DNA of 11,577 nt. Origin: Methyloprofundus sp. (GTDB lineage Bacteria > Pseudomonadota > Gammaproteobacteria > Methylococcales > Methylomonadaceae). Below are positions 1 through 6,887 of this stretch, piece by piece. The notes below the pieces were generated by a model. It saw nothing but the letters and a program-made list of their open reading frames with translations, was not told the origin of the DNA and searched no databases. Both the position numbers and the translations under genes were made by a program. How positions within the stretch are numbered: position 1 is the first letter of the stretch; every line of letters begins with the position of its first letter. The stretch is from assembly GCA_030619185.1 (NCBI GenBank), contig JAUXBW010000038.1:1-11577 (forward strand), written 5' to 3'.

Positions 1-122
1 GAAAGATATAGAATTAAAAATATTGGAAACTGCTTAATTGCTCGATATTTTTGAACAAACCACTGACCAGATACACACAGGCTGCTTTTTGCTGCGTAAA
101 GAAATACCCCCGCGTGCCTAAA

Positions 123-1784
123 TCAACCACTACGCCAGATGGAGAATAATAACCAGACCCCACCCAGAAAAGCACCAATAAAGCCTATCAACCCAACAAA
201 TGAAGAAGCTCCGCCTTCCACTGTAGAAACGATTGAACTGCCCACGATTAGAGCTGAAGTGATCAGGCTTACAGATAAACGATTAACTACCCTGTCTAAT
301 TCTTTAGCTAACCATTCAGGCTTGGCAATATCCAGGCGCACACCCAGGGCTCCTCGACGTGCCAACTCCAGCAATCTGTGCAAGTCATTGGGTAATTCTG
401 TTAACAACTCGACCATCCCGGAAAAACTCTGCCAACCCTGTTTGAACAGCGCATCAGGTGCATAGCGTTTAAATAGTGCACGTTGTAAAAAAGGGGTAGC
501 TACCTGCACAATATTAAAGCCTGGATCTAATTGCCGCCCCATCCCCTCCAGAGTAATTAAGGATTTCATTAATAAAGTCAGGTCGGGTGGTAGGTTTAGC
601 TGATGATCGCGCAACAAGGTTGTTAAGTCATTAATAAATGCTGTGATATCTAAATCTTTAAGAGCAATATCATGATATTGATCAATAAAGCTATCCACAT
701 CCAGGGTTAGACTATCCGTGTTCGCTAACGTATCTCCTGACCATTTCAATAAGATCCTGACCACATGCGCTGTATCACGACTGATAACGCCCTGTAAAAG
801 ATGCACCACCTGTGCACGCCGACCTTCTGTCAGCCGTCCCACCATACCAAAATCGATAAATGCTATACGGTTTTCAGCAAGAAAAAAAAGGTTGCCTGGA
901 TGTGGGTCAGCATGAAAAAAACCATCTTCAAGAACCATTTTCATCACTATATCAGCACCGCTATGTGCTAATTGCTTACGATCCAGTCCTGCTTTATCTA
1001 TCGCATCCAGGTTACCAGCAGCAATACCGTCAATGTATTGTTGAACATTCATCCGCTCACTGGTCCATTGCCAGTATACTTTCGGAACAACAAGTACGGG
1101 ATCATTAGAGAAAGCCGCTGCAATCCGTTCTGCATTACGACACTCACCCGCTAAGTCTAATTCGCGGCGCATGGACAAAGTGAATTGATGAATGATTTCT
1201 TGAGGCTGGAAGCGGTGCAGGTCTTTGCTTTCCCGGTCTGCAATCTCAGCTATATGTTTAAGTAAACGTAAATCCGCTTCTACTGTCGTTCGAATACCCG
1301 GGCGGCGTACTTTAACTATAACCTGTTTACCATTCTTTAGGCAGCCGCGATACACCTGACCAATAGATGCTGTTGCCAAAGGCTCCGGGTTAAACTCGGT
1401 AAAAAAGTCATCAATCTCCCCGCCTAAATCTTCTAATAACTGCGCTTCAATCTCACTAAACGGTACTGCTTTCACCTGATCCTGAAGCTTAGCAAATTCT
1501 GTTATCCATTCTGCAGAAAATAAGTCGGAGCGGGTTGCCAGAATTTGGCCTAACTTCACATAAGTGGGCCCCATTTCTTCCAAAGCCTTGCGTACTCTGG
1601 CAGGAGGTGCCAGACTAGCTAACTCTTCAACTTCCGCCCAGTGTAATACTTTTCCTGCACGATCTATAATATTCGCCAGACCCAGACGGCGAACCACTTC
1701 ACCAAAACCATAACGGATCAGGATTAATGCAATTTCATGTATCCGGCCTAGATCCTTAGCGGCATTTAAAGTTCCTAATAGCAT
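123..1784 (-). CDS. ABC1/AarF/UbiB-family atypical protein kinase-like protein
   Basis: Complete 553-residue member of the ABC1 (ADCK/UbiB) atypical kinase family, whose members support ubiquinone synthesis or lipid homeostasis at the inner membrane. Visible motifs: the family KxGQ signature (KLGQ, 77-80), the alanine-rich loop ATASIGQV (137-144), an ATP-site lysine in VKVRRP (K158), the catalytic HADPHPGN (291-298, D293) and the metal-binding DFG (311-313). Two hydrophobic helices near 504-550 should anchor the C-terminus. Length is close to E. coli UbiB (546), but UbiB has HADMHPGN and a Cys in place of the Phe of DFG, and ubiE/ubiJ are not adjacent. I therefore read it as a general AarF-type paralogue and not certain UbiB. 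The ATG lies 46 bases after the stop of the upstream helical protein gene, so the two are probably co-transcribed. No strong Shine-Dalgarno sequence is visible. Family assignment is firm; substrate is unknown. Confidence 0.9.
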   Translation of the reverse strand: MLLGTLNAAKDLGRIHEIALILIRYGFGEVVRRLGLANIIDRAGKVLHWAEVEELASLAPPARVRKALEEMGPTYVKLGQILATRSDLFSAEWITEFAKLQDQVKAVPFSEIEAQLLEDLGGEIDDFFTEFNPEPLATASIGQVYRGCLKNGKQVIVKVRRPGIRTTVEADLRLLKHIAEIADRESKDLHRFQPQEIIHQFTLSMRRELDLAGECRNAERIAAAFSNDPVLVVPKVYWQWTSERMNVQQYIDGIAAGNLDAIDKAGLDRKQLAHSGADIVMKMVLEDGFFHADPHPGNLFFLAENRIAFIDFGMVGRLTEGRRAQVVHLLQGVISRDTAHVVRILLKWSGDTLANTDSLTLDVDSFIDQYHDIALKDLDITAFINDLTTLLRDHQLNLPPDLTLLMKSLITLEGMGRQLDPGFNIVQVATPFLQRALFKRYAPDALFKQGWQSFSGMVELLTELPNDLHRLLELARRGALGVRLDIAKPEWLAKELDRVVNRLSVSLITSALIVGSSIVSTVEGGASSFVGLIGFIGAFLGGVWLLFSIWRSG

Positions 1785-1830
1785 TATCGTAAAACCCGGT
1801 TTGCTAAGTTACACAACACTACCGATCAAC

Positions 1831-2466
1831 TTATTTCTTTTCTTCAGGGGATAAACTCTCCGCAATACCTGCCAGCATACCACTCGCAACACTGGCGACT
1901 GATGCCCCGGTACTCTTTGCAACATCGGCCAAATGAATATTCTTCCCCTTACTGGATAGAAAATCAGTTAAGTGACTAGATGTATCTGTTACAGTGCGAC
2001 CAACCGACGTGGAACTTTGCTGTAGATGCTGAACAATATCGCTTAGGGTGCTGAAAGTTATTTCCTGCCCACCTTTTGCCACTTCACTCAAAGCTTCAAA
2101 GAACAGCTTTTCCAAATCATTCAAGTCATTCAGAGCACGCTTTAAATCATGATCAGTAAATTTCTCAACATTATCCGCTGCTTCTTCAATTGCCAGTGAA
2201 GAAGCTTGAGCGACCTGGCTTAAGGCATCATCCATCCCTTTTACAGTTTGTTGCAACACTTTCTTTACTTCTGGTTCGCTGTTAGCGACTCCTGCAAAAG
2301 AGCCATTGACAACCGCTTGCAGCACCTCTTTGATATGTCCAGGCTCCATTTGTCCATTTTTCAATGCATCGACAACAATTTGACGCACCTCGTTGTGAAT
2401 ATCATTGCCCCGGATCACTGAATCTCGTGCTGCTGTCTGTTCCTGCTGACTACTCTTCTCAATCAT
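1831..2466 (-). CDS. Helical, phasin-like conserved protein of unknown function
   Basis: A 211-residue protein with no recognised catalytic motif. It is predicted to be almost wholly alpha-helical, rich in Ala, Ser, Gln, Glu and Lys, with heptad-like stretches (about residues 80-175) and a small-residue C-terminal segment rich in Ala, Ser, Val and Gly before a charged end. This resembles phasins and other amphipathic surface-binding proteins, by appearance only. It may belong to a DUF family (DUF6781 comes to mind, unverified). The frame could begin four codons earlier at a TTG (2478), but I chose the ATG at 2466 because GGAG ends six bases upstream of it, a good ribosome binding site that would otherwise lie inside the gene. 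It precedes the ABC1-type kinase gene by 46 bases on the same strand, suggesting a two-gene operon. Its upstream side is a palindrome cluster. Confidence 0.75.
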   Translation of the reverse strand: MIEKSSQQEQTAARDSVIRGNDIHNEVRQIVVDALKNGQMEPGHIKEVLQAVVNGSFAGVANSEPEVKKVLQQTVKGMDDALSQVAQASSLAIEEAADNVEKFTDHDLKRALNDLNDLEKLFFEALSEVAKGGQEITFSTLSDIVQHLQQSSTSVGRTVTDTSSHLTDFLSSKGKNIHLADVAKSTGASVASVASGMLAGIAESLSPEEKK

Positions 2467-2491
2467 GATCTTCTCCAAAATATTTTATTCC

Positions 2492-2659
2492 CAAGAGCGG
2501 ACTTTAGTCCGCTACTTGTTAATGACATTGGGTATTAACAAACGACTACAGTCGTAACCGTTCACTTCCCCCCTTATGAAAGGGGGATTATCTAATAAAA
2601 CCTCCCCTAATCCCTCATTGCTAAAGAGGGGGACTGGACGGGATTACCTACAGTCCGCT
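2492..2659. repeat. Cluster of nested palindromes (REP-like)
   Basis: This spacer between rimI and the helical-protein gene is packed with short hairpins. AGCGGACT (2496-2503) pairs with AGTCCGCT (2506-2513). ACGACT (2542-2547) pairs with AGTCGT (2550-2555). CCCCCTT (2569-2575) pairs with AAGGGGG (2580-2586). CCCTC (2612-2616) pairs with GAGGG (2626-2630). A second AGTCCGCT at 2652-2659 can pair with the first AGCGGACT and so brackets the whole cluster. The first palindrome shares its CTTTAG core and GCGG/CCGC arms with the two REPINs elsewhere in the window. These may also act as a 3' end for the rimI transcript, but no clear U-tract follows, so this is called a repeat and not a terminator. 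Confidence 0.7.
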
Positions 2660-2678
2660 TTGCACGTTATTAAACAAC

Positions 2679-3233
2679 TTAAATTATTGTATAAGCCATC
2701 ATAATGGCATCTTCACGCTCACCGTTTTCTGCTTTGTAATATCCCGGCCGTACACCAATTTCATTAAAACTCATACTTTCATATAAGGCAATACCCCCGA
2801 TATTGGATGGGCGCACTTCCAGAAAGACACTCTCCGACTTTTTTGCTTTTGCAGTTTCAATAACATGCTGCATAAATTTTCGTCCCAGGCCTTGCTGACG
2901 CATAACAGGGGCTATACACAAATTAAGCACTGTTGCCTCACCCACAGCGGTAGATACGATACAAAAGGCTGTTATTTTATCTTCTGTATCTTCGCATACC
3001 CAGCAATCATAATGCGCTGCATTTAAACAATCATGAAATATGGGTTCTTTCCAGGGATAATTATAGCCCTGGCTTTCTATCGCTAGTACTCGAGGTAAAT
3101 CTGCCTTGCTCATTTTACGAAAGCGCATCAGGTCAATTTGATTTAATGTATCGGGAAAAACTTTTGCGTAAAACTCCCGGTCAGCATCATAGGTGACTAA
3201 GCCTTTAATTTGATTCAATACTTGTTTAAACAT
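2679..3233 (-). CDS. rimI: Ribosomal protein S18 alanine N-acetyltransferase
   Basis: GNAT-fold acetyltransferase that transfers acetyl from acetyl-CoA to the N-terminal alanine of ribosomal protein S18, in the cytoplasm. Seen here: the acetyl-CoA loop RQQGLGR (112-118), EVRPSN (E139, matching the catalytic E103 of E. coli RimI), ALYESMSF with Y151 (matching Y115, same spacing of 12), and the family C-terminal EREDAIMM. At 184 residues it is about 35 longer than E. coli RimI (148); the extra is an N-terminal stretch before the GNAT domain, which begins near residue 36. The ATG lies two bases after the stop of the upstream HolD/UDG-like gene and has no good ribosome binding site, so translational coupling is likely. 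An internal ATG at 3128 would give a family-length protein but also lacks a Shine-Dalgarno sequence. The holD-rimI order matches E. coli. Confidence 0.92.
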   Translation of the reverse strand: MFKQVLNQIKGLVTYDADREFYAKVFPDTLNQIDLMRFRKMSKADLPRVLAIESQGYNYPWKEPIFHDCLNAAHYDCWVCEDTEDKITAFCIVSTAVGEATVLNLCIAPVMRQQGLGRKFMQHVIETAKAKKSESVFLEVRPSNIGGIALYESMSFNEIGVRPGYYKAENGEREDAIMMAYTII

Positions 3234-3235
3234 TA

Positions 3236-3901
3236 TTATTTTACTTTTTCAAAAAGAGTTAAGGCCCGCCGCATATCTTGCCAGGCTTTCGACTTCTCGG
3301 TTAATGAGCGTAATAAATACGCGGGGTGATAGATAGTTTGCAGGGGAATACCGGAGAATTCATGCCCAGTTTCCCGTAACTCGGCTAAGGGTGCTTTAGT
3401 TTGTAATAACTTATGCGCAGCAATGCGCCCTAATGCAATAATGACTTTAGGCTCAATCAGCGCTATCTGACGCTGTAAGTAATACTCACAGGCATCCAGT
3501 TCTTGCACTTTGGGATCACGATCATCAGCTGGTCTGCATTTGACAATATGGGTAATAAACACTTCGTCCCGGCTTAATTGCATCGCCCTTAACATTTCTG
3601 TCAGCAGCTCCCCCGAGTGATCGGCAAAAGGTGAGCCTTGCTGATCATCTTCCTGGCTCGGTGCTTCTGTTACCCATAAATAATCGGCTTGCTGATTTCC
3701 AGCACCAATCACGACTTGCTGCCGCGATTGACATAAATCACATTGCTGGCAAGCACGCATTTCTGCCTGCAAGATCTCCCAGCTATCCTCTTTAGTCTCT
3801 GGTGCTGCATCTTGCATTACAGTACTTTCTACGCTAGTTCTCGGCACCCAGACATCAATACCCATCGCTGATAAATACTGTAATCGTGTTGTATTATCCA
3901 T
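3236..3901 (-). CDS. UDG family-4-like protein with HolD (psi)-like N-terminus
   Basis: A 221-residue protein. Residues about 47-215 are a uracil-DNA glycosylase family-4-like domain: cysteines C51/C54/C57, then KCRP (C122) and C138 sixteen residues later, as for the family's iron-sulphur cluster, plus QGSPFADHSG (88-97) and YHPAYLL with H192. The usual GEAPG active-site loop reads TEAPS (78-82), so glycosylase activity is uncertain. The first 21 residues (TRLQYLSAMGIDVWVPR region) resemble the start of E. coli HolD (LQQLGITQWSLRR), the tail that binds the clamp loader. A low-complexity linker (22-45) joins the two parts. rimI follows two bases after the stop, as rimI follows holD in E. coli. 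I chose the ATG at 3901; an ATG at 3907 is two codons earlier, and a TTG at 3958 would start inside a REPIN. Domain call firm; the psi role is inference. Confidence 0.85.
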   Translation of the reverse strand: MDNTTRLQYLSAMGIDVWVPRTSVESTVMQDAAPETKEDSWEILQAEMRACQQCDLCQSRQQVVIGAGNQQADYLWVTEAPSQEDDQQGSPFADHSGELLTEMLRAMQLSRDEVFITHIVKCRPADDRDPKVQELDACEYYLQRQIALIEPKVIIALGRIAAHKLLQTKAPLAELRETGHEFSGIPLQTIYHPAYLLRSLTEKSKAWQDMRRALTLFEKVK

Positions 3902-3926
3902 AAGCATAAACACTTTGAGACGTAAG

Positions 3927-3982
3927 GTAGGCGCGGTCTTTAGCCGCGAAGTTTTCAATTCGCGGCTAAAGACCGCTCCTAC
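3927..3982. repeat. REPIN: inverted pair of GTAG-type REP sequences
   Basis: Two 24-base arms, 3927-3950 and 3959-3982, are inverted copies matching at 23 of 24 positions, separated by an 8-base loop. Each arm begins with GTAGG and carries GCGGTCTTTAGCCGCG. A 5' GTAG tetranucleotide followed by an internal palindrome is the hallmark of REP sequences mobilised by RAYT (REP-associated tyrosine transposase) proteins; no such transposase is in the window. The element fills most of the gap between leuA and the HolD/UDG-like gene, and its hairpin could stabilise or terminate the leuA transcript. A near-identical element lies at 8207-8267. Confidence 0.88.
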
Positions 3983-3988
3983 AACTGT

Positions 3989-5524
3989 TTACACCTGCGG
4001 GTGCTTCTTTTCACCTTTGTCTTCTAACTTATTTAGAGCATTAATATAAGCTTTTGCCGATGCGATCACAATATCGGTATCCGCACCTAAACCATTGACG
4101 ACACGCCCACCTTTTTCCAAACGTACGGTCACTTCCCCCTGAGCATCAGTCCCATTGGTAATACTGTTCACCGAATAGAGCTCTAAGGAAGCCCCTGAAT
4201 TAACAATAGAGTCAATTGCCTTTAAGCTAGCATCGACAACGCCACTACCTTCTGAATTAGCAGTAGATTCTTGATCACCTATCTTAACAGTCACCGATGA
4301 ACTCGGCGTTTCTCCCGTTTCGGAACAGGCTTTTAAGGCGATTAATTTATAATGCTCTTCTTCGCTATGGGTACTGACCTCAGTAATTAAGGCCTGCAAA
4401 TCTTCATCAAAAATTTCGTGTTTTTTATCTGCCAACTGCTTAAAGCGATAAAAAGCATCATTTAATTCCGACTCACTATTAAACTCAACACCTAGTTCGG
4501 TCATGCGGCTTTTAAACGCATTACGTCCCGAGTGCTTCCCTAAGACCATACGATTTGCTGACCAGCCTACATCTTCAGCGCGCATAATTTCATAGGTCTC
4601 ACGATTTTTCAACACGCCATCTTGATGTATACCTGACTCATGCGCAAATGCATTAGCACCTACGATAGCCTTATTAGGCTGTACTGGAAAGCCGGTAATA
4701 CTGGACACTAATTTAGAACAAGCCACAATTTCTCTGGTGTCCAAACGCGTATCACAGTCAAACACATCATGGCGTGTTTTAATAGCCATCACCACTTCTT
4801 CTAGTGCCGCATTACCCGCCCTTTCGCCCAAGCCATTAATGGTACATTCAACTTGTCTTGCGCCATTCATGACAGCAGACAAGGAGTTAGCCACTGCCAA
4901 TCCTAAATCATTATGACAATGCACCGAAAAGATGGCTTTATCAGCATTTGGAATACGTTGCCTTAAGTTTGCAATCATCGCGCCAAAATCAGCCGGAATA
5001 CTATAACCTACCGTGTCAGGAATATTTAAGGTGGTTGCACCTGCATCAATAACCGCTTCTAATATACGACACAAGAAATCCTCTTCTGAACGCCCCGCAT
5101 CTTCGGGTGAAAACTCAACATTATCGGTATATTGCCGTGCCCGCTTGACTGCTTTTACCGCATATTCAATCACCTGTTCAGGTGACATCTTTAACTTCAT
5201 CTGCATATGAATCGGTGAAGTCGCAATAAAGGTATGAATACGCGCACTCTTAGCCTGCTTCAAGGCTTCGCCAGCTCTATCGATATCTCTATCCAATGCT
5301 CGCGCCAAACCACAGACAGTGCTATCTTTAACTACTTTTGCCACGGCTTGTACAGCGGCAAAATCACCATCACTCGCAGCAGGAAAACCCGCTTCAATGA
5401 CATCGACCTTTAATCGCTCTAATGCCCGTGCAATTCTTACTTTTTCATCTCGCGTCATTGACGCACCAGGACTTTGCTCGCCATCGCGCAAAGTCGTATC
5501 AAATATTATTAATTTATCTTTCAT
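3989..5524 (-). CDS. leuA: 2-isopropylmalate synthase
   Basis: Catalyses the first committed step of leucine synthesis: acetyl-CoA plus 2-oxoisovalerate gives 2-isopropylmalate, in the cytoplasm. The 511-residue protein has the family signature [13 protein letters not shown] (8-20) with the metal ligand D9 and R12, the second metal site HCHND (H202, H204) and NGLGERAGN (230-238). It also has a full C-terminal regulatory domain, which in the family binds leucine for feedback inhibition. Length and both domains are those of proteobacterial LeuA. I chose the ATG at 5524 because family proteins begin just before the [12 protein letters not shown] stretch and GGA lies seven bases upstream; an in-frame ATG at 5536 would add four residues. 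It follows pssA on the same strand with a 290-base gap, an arrangement common near ilv genes in proteobacteria. A REPIN lies directly after its stop. Confidence 0.97.
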   Translation of the reverse strand: MKDKLIIFDTTLRDGEQSPGASMTRDEKVRIARALERLKVDVIEAGFPAASDGDFAAVQAVAKVVKDSTVCGLARALDRDIDRAGEALKQAKSARIHTFIATSPIHMQMKLKMSPEQVIEYAVKAVKRARQYTDNVEFSPEDAGRSEEDFLCRILEAVIDAGATTLNIPDTVGYSIPADFGAMIANLRQRIPNADKAIFSVHCHNDLGLAVANSLSAVMNGARQVECTINGLGERAGNAALEEVVMAIKTRHDVFDCDTRLDTREIVACSKLVSSITGFPVQPNKAIVGANAFAHESGIHQDGVLKNRETYEIMRAEDVGWSANRMVLGKHSGRNAFKSRMTELGVEFNSESELNDAFYRFKQLADKKHEIFDEDLQALITEVSTHSEEEHYKLIALKACSETGETPSSSVTVKIGDQESTANSEGSGVVDASLKAIDSIVNSGASLELYSVNSITNGTDAQGEVTVRLEKGGRVVNGLGADTDIVIASAKAYINALNKLEDKGEKKHPQV

Positions 5525-5713
5525 GGGAAATTCCATTCATATTGGCTTATCTATCGCCAACCACTGAAATATGATACAGAGCAGTTAAATTTAAGAAGCT
5601 ATCTTGCCTGTTGTCCAGGCATTACCCCATTCATTCCTATTTGGGGAATTCCAGAGAGTATTCGTGCTAAATCCGTATCGTTGTTTGTTAGAAATTACTA
5701 GGAGAGATGCCCA
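5525..5713 (-). promoter_or_regulatory. leuA 5' leader with alternative hairpins
   Basis: The transcript leader upstream of leuA can fold several ways. A perfect hairpin pairs GCCTG (5606-5610) with CAGGC (5616-5620). CCCCA (5625-5629) can pair with TGGGG (5642-5646). A competing helix pairs ATTCC (5633-5637) with GGAAT (5645-5649), so those two exclude each other. No hairpin is followed by a U-tract, so this is not a classical terminator-type attenuator. Regulation by structure is inference from the folding potential only. Confidence 0.3.
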
Positions 5714-5815
5714 TCAGGGCAGATGGCGACTGAAGCAACTTGTGGAGTGATAAAAAAATATTGTACCTCGTTGCTTATGCATAAAATGCTGCTTGTTATT
5801 CAATTGATTCATCAT
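5714..5815 (-). CDS. Possible 33-codon leader ORF between pssA and leuA
   Basis: An open frame of 33 codons begins two bases after the pssA stop with ATG ATG and ends at a TGA that sits in the loop of a small hairpin (TGCCC/GGGCA, about 5709-5722). The C-terminal part reads FFYHSTSCFSRHLP. It contains only two Leu codons, one of them next to last, so it is not a classical leucine-rich leader peptide. The nearby GGACGAATGAATTAA sequence at the end of pssA could give coupled initiation. Its position directly upstream of leuA makes a leader role possible, but such a short frame may be chance. There is no independent coding evidence. Confidence 0.2.
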   Translation of the reverse strand: MMNQLNNKQHFMHKQRGTIFFYHSTSCFSRHLP

Positions 5816-5817
5816 AT

Positions 5818-6567
5818 TTAATTCATTCGTCCCTGACGTTTACGACGTAATAATACCATAGTCAAAACGGGTCCTGACAAGGCATAACCAAAGAAAAATA
5901 AAAATAAAACCGTTGCCGGGTTGGACAAGGTAATTGCAAAGCCTAACATAACACCGATGACCACCACGAAAGGAACCTTGCCACGCAGGTTAATATCCTT
6001 AAAACTATAATAACGGAAATTACTGACCATTAATAAGCCCGTTGCCACTGTCATTAACAGTACCAACCACGGCCAGGCTTCAACAGCATATGCATACTTC
6101 TCACTAATCCACACTAGACCCGCTAAAATAGCTGCGGCTGCAGGACTAGGCAAGCCTTGAAAATAGCGCTTATCCTGAGTAGCTAATTGCGTATTAAATC
6201 GTGCTAAACGTAATGCACCACCCGCCAGGTGAACAAAGGCTCCGATTAACCCCGCCTGCCCTAAGGAAGACAAAGACCACAAATACATCACAATAGCAGG
6301 AGCCGCACCAAAAGAGACCATATCCGCCATACTATCGTATTCTGCGCCAAAGTCACTCTGCGTATTAGTCATACGTGCAACACGGCCATCAAGTCCATCA
6401 AGTACCAAAGACACAAAAATTAACACAGCCGCTTTTTCATAATGACCTGAAATTGCCGAAGCGATGGCATAAAAACCTGAAAAAAGGGCAGCAGTGGTAA
6501 ATAGATTAGGTAATAAATAAATACCGCGACTACGTTTTTTAGTACTTTTCTGATCCGATTCAGTCAT
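5818..6567 (-). CDS. pssA: CDP-diacylglycerol-serine O-phosphatidyltransferase
   Basis: Integral inner-membrane enzyme that joins serine to CDP-diacylglycerol, giving phosphatidylserine, the precursor of phosphatidylethanolamine. The 249-residue protein carries the complete CDP-alcohol phosphatidyltransferase signature: D57, D60-G61, A64-R65, then G74, D78 and D82 with exact family spacing. Several hydrophobic segments (six to eight, from about residue 18 to 240) match the multi-helix membrane fold, and both ends are basic. It is of the CDP-alcohol transferase type, as in Bacillus, and not the phospholipase-D-like PssA of E. coli. The ATG has only a weak upstream ribosome binding site. leuA lies downstream on the same strand, and a promoter-like sequence lies 45-75 bases upstream. 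Confidence 0.95.
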   Translation of the reverse strand: MTESDQKSTKKRSRGIYLLPNLFTTAALFSGFYAIASAISGHYEKAAVLIFVSLVLDGLDGRVARMTNTQSDFGAEYDSMADMVSFGAAPAIVMYLWSLSSLGQAGLIGAFVHLAGGALRLARFNTQLATQDKRYFQGLPSPAAAAILAGLVWISEKYAYAVEAWPWLVLLMTVATGLLMVSNFRYYSFKDINLRGKVPFVVVIGVMLGFAITLSNPATVLFLFFFGYALSGPVLTMVLLRRKRQGRMN

Positions 6568-6603
6568 GACTCACGTGTTGTTTAAAACGCTAAATAATAA
6601 TTC

Positions 6604-6641
6604 AATACTATTGTATAGTATTTAAGGCACAGCTAAAACAA
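6604..6641 (-). promoter_or_regulatory. Possible pssA promoter with a dyad
   Basis: On the minus strand TTGTTT (6641-6636) and TATACA (6617-6612) lie 18 bases apart, a fair sigma-70 pair, about 45 bases upstream of the pssA ATG. The -10 region falls inside a perfect 8-base dyad, AATACTAT (6604-6611) and ATAGTATT (6615-6622) with a 3-base centre, which could be an operator or simply AT-rich symmetry. No transcription data support it. Confidence 0.35.
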
Positions 6642-6677
6642 AACTACTCACATCATCCCCTAAAAACATCAGTTGAG

Positions 6678-6796
6678 CATGGATTTTGTGGAAAATCTGG
6701 GCGTGAAAGACAAAAAATCGCTCGAAGAGAATGGTTATTCCCTTGTCGAGAGCGATTCTGCAGGATTTCGCGCCCAGATTTCTTTACAAAACCATG
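6678..6796. repeat. About 119-bp bulged hairpin element
   Basis: A long imperfect palindrome built of stacked helices. CATGG (6678-6682) pairs with CCATG (6792-6796). TTTTGT pairs with ACAAAA just inside. AAATCTGGGCG (6693-6703) pairs perfectly with CGCCCAGATTT (6771-6781). ATCGCTC (6717-6723) pairs with GAGCGAT (6750-6756). AAGAGAA (6725-6731) pairs with TTCCCTT (6738-6744) with one mismatch, closing on a 6-base loop. Internal bulges separate the helices. It holds no open frame of note and no clear target duplication flanks it. It could be a MITE, a REP-like element or a structured RNA; the sequence alone does not decide. Confidence 0.75.
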
Positions 6797-6887
6797 AAGT
6801 GGTATAGACTCAGTAAATGGGTGAACCACAACTCTGCTAAAAAGCTGTTCTTTTTATTAAGTTATTAGATAATATAGCGTTCAACTA

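Noticed and set aside
1..122. A terminator after the ABC1-type kinase gene
   Set aside because: GCAGC occurs as a direct, not inverted, repeat around an A-run, so no hairpin with a U-tract forms.
139..465. A 108-codon open frame opposite the ABC1-type kinase
   Set aside because: It lies antisense to a gene with firm family motifs and shows no domain or start signal of its own.
860..1108. Antisense frames within the kinase gene
   Set aside because: Low-complexity, Cys/His-rich translations without a ribosome binding site; shadows of the real gene.
5319..5567. An 82-codon frame opposite the 5' end of leuA
   Set aside because: Antisense to the strongly conserved LeuA N-terminus; no independent coding sign.
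5714..5815. Classical leucine attenuator peptide
   Set aside because: Only two Leu codons, not in a run, and no terminator hairpin with U-tract follows.
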